Notes under the pieces: model-generated
Seen by the model: only the letters and a program-made list of their open reading frames with translations
Databases searched by the model: none
Told to the model about the DNA's origin: nothing
In this document: positions 41,592-41,812 of the stretch, piece by piece
How the letters are laid out: every line of letters starts with the position of its first letter
Position numbering within the stretch: position 1 is the first letter of the stretch
Program-made: the position numbers and the translations under genes
Source: Bacteroidaceae bacterium
GTDB taxonomy: Bacteria > Bacteroidota > Bacteroidia > Bacteroidales > Bacteroidaceae
Direction: 5' to 3'
Length of the DNA: 41,812 nucleotides
Assembly (NCBI GenBank): GCA_017935785.1
Contig: JAGBGU010000004.1
Coordinates: 1 to 41,812 of the forward strand

Positions 41592-41812
41592 ACTCTAAAC
41601 CCTAAACCCTAAACAAATCATCCTTTTGTCTCTTTTGTTCTTATGTCTAATCCAAAAAAACATTACCTTTGGCATGTCGCCGAAGGTACTACCGCTGACT
41701 TCGTCTTCCTCCTCCTTACAAGGCATAAAATGCCAGCCATTTTCTGCACTTGTCTCGTTCGTCGGTTCGGAAATCCTCAAGCAAGCTTGGTATTTCGCTC
41801 ACTTAATCGTAC
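41592..41812. other. Window end, no gene recognised
   Basis: Begins with about three copies of the 7-base unit CTAAACC (41594-41615), then sequence without a convincing gene. A 61-codon frame on the minus strand (41595-41780) has no recognised relative or ribosome site, so I leave it unannotated. Confidence 0.4.

Noticed and set aside
41595..41780. 61-codon frame on the minus strand near the window end
   Set aside because: No recognisable domain, starts in unremarkable sequence and runs through the heptamer repeat; cannot be supported as a gene.

Overview
The window looks like a chromosomal segment from a gut or oral Bacteroidales bacterium, most like the Prevotella/Phocaeicola side of the order. 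Three things point there: promoters of the Bacteroidetes type (TAnnTTTG), a complete type IX secretion (T9SS/gliding) core operon, and large secreted proteins ending in the short Lys-rich C-terminal signal common in that group (for example GIYILNGVKVMVK). I saw no tRNA, rRNA, CRISPR array, integrase, transposase or phage gene. Species cannot be assigned from sequence alone.

Layout. (1) 57-396: a ~340 bp mosaic of short hairpins. A ~95% identical copy lies in inverted orientation at 41252-41591, so the pair brackets ~40.8 kb. (2) 533-4543, minus: a tightly packed cluster encoding a DUF6057-like membrane protein, a TolB/PD40-type lipoprotein with a CxxCH motif, and glucosamine-6-phosphate deaminase NagB. 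(3) 4827-5873, plus: a divergent TIM-barrel-like lipoprotein. (4) 6108-19027, minus: three very large secreted proteins (one M60 metallopeptidase and two paralogous double-discoidin proteins), all ending in T9SS-type signals, plus a small PepSY-like periplasmic protein. A 201 bp MITE-like element and a 21 bp repeat array sit between the last two. (5) 19357-20738, plus: a short methyltransferase-like protein, a PduO-type cobalamin adenosyltransferase and a DUF2795 protein. (6) 20847-27265, plus: GH97 glycosidase, a GH106-like glycosidase and a calcineurin-like phosphoesterase. (7) 27404-33335, plus: porP/sprF-gldK-gldL-gldM-gldN, the T9SS motor and ring, followed closely by priA. (8) 35892-40884: pgpH-like HD phosphodiesterase (minus), then gltX and waaA (plus, overlapping by 4 bp). 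(9) 40885-41812: non-coding, with a 22 bp-period palindrome array and the second large hairpin repeat.

How the genes fit together. The clearest theme is secretion: the inner-membrane motor (GldL/GldM), the periplasmic ring (GldK/GldN) and PorP are encoded here, and three likely cargo proteins that would use the system are encoded 8-20 kb away. The cargo domains (M60 peptidase with trefoil-like repeats, discoidin-like sugar-binding domains), the GH97 and GH106-like enzymes, and NagB (amino-sugar catabolism) together suggest host or dietary glycan and glycoprotein use. No SusC/SusD pair is present, so this is not a classical polysaccharide utilisation locus. gltX, waaA, priA and pgpH are ordinary housekeeping genes.

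The least explained parts are non-coding: the inverted pair of hairpin mosaics with a solo end-copy at ~5960-6021, two independent arrays of palindromes with periods of 21 and 22 bp, the MITE-like element, and a hairpin-dense gap at 23104-23214. Function names come from recognising families by eye; no database search was run.
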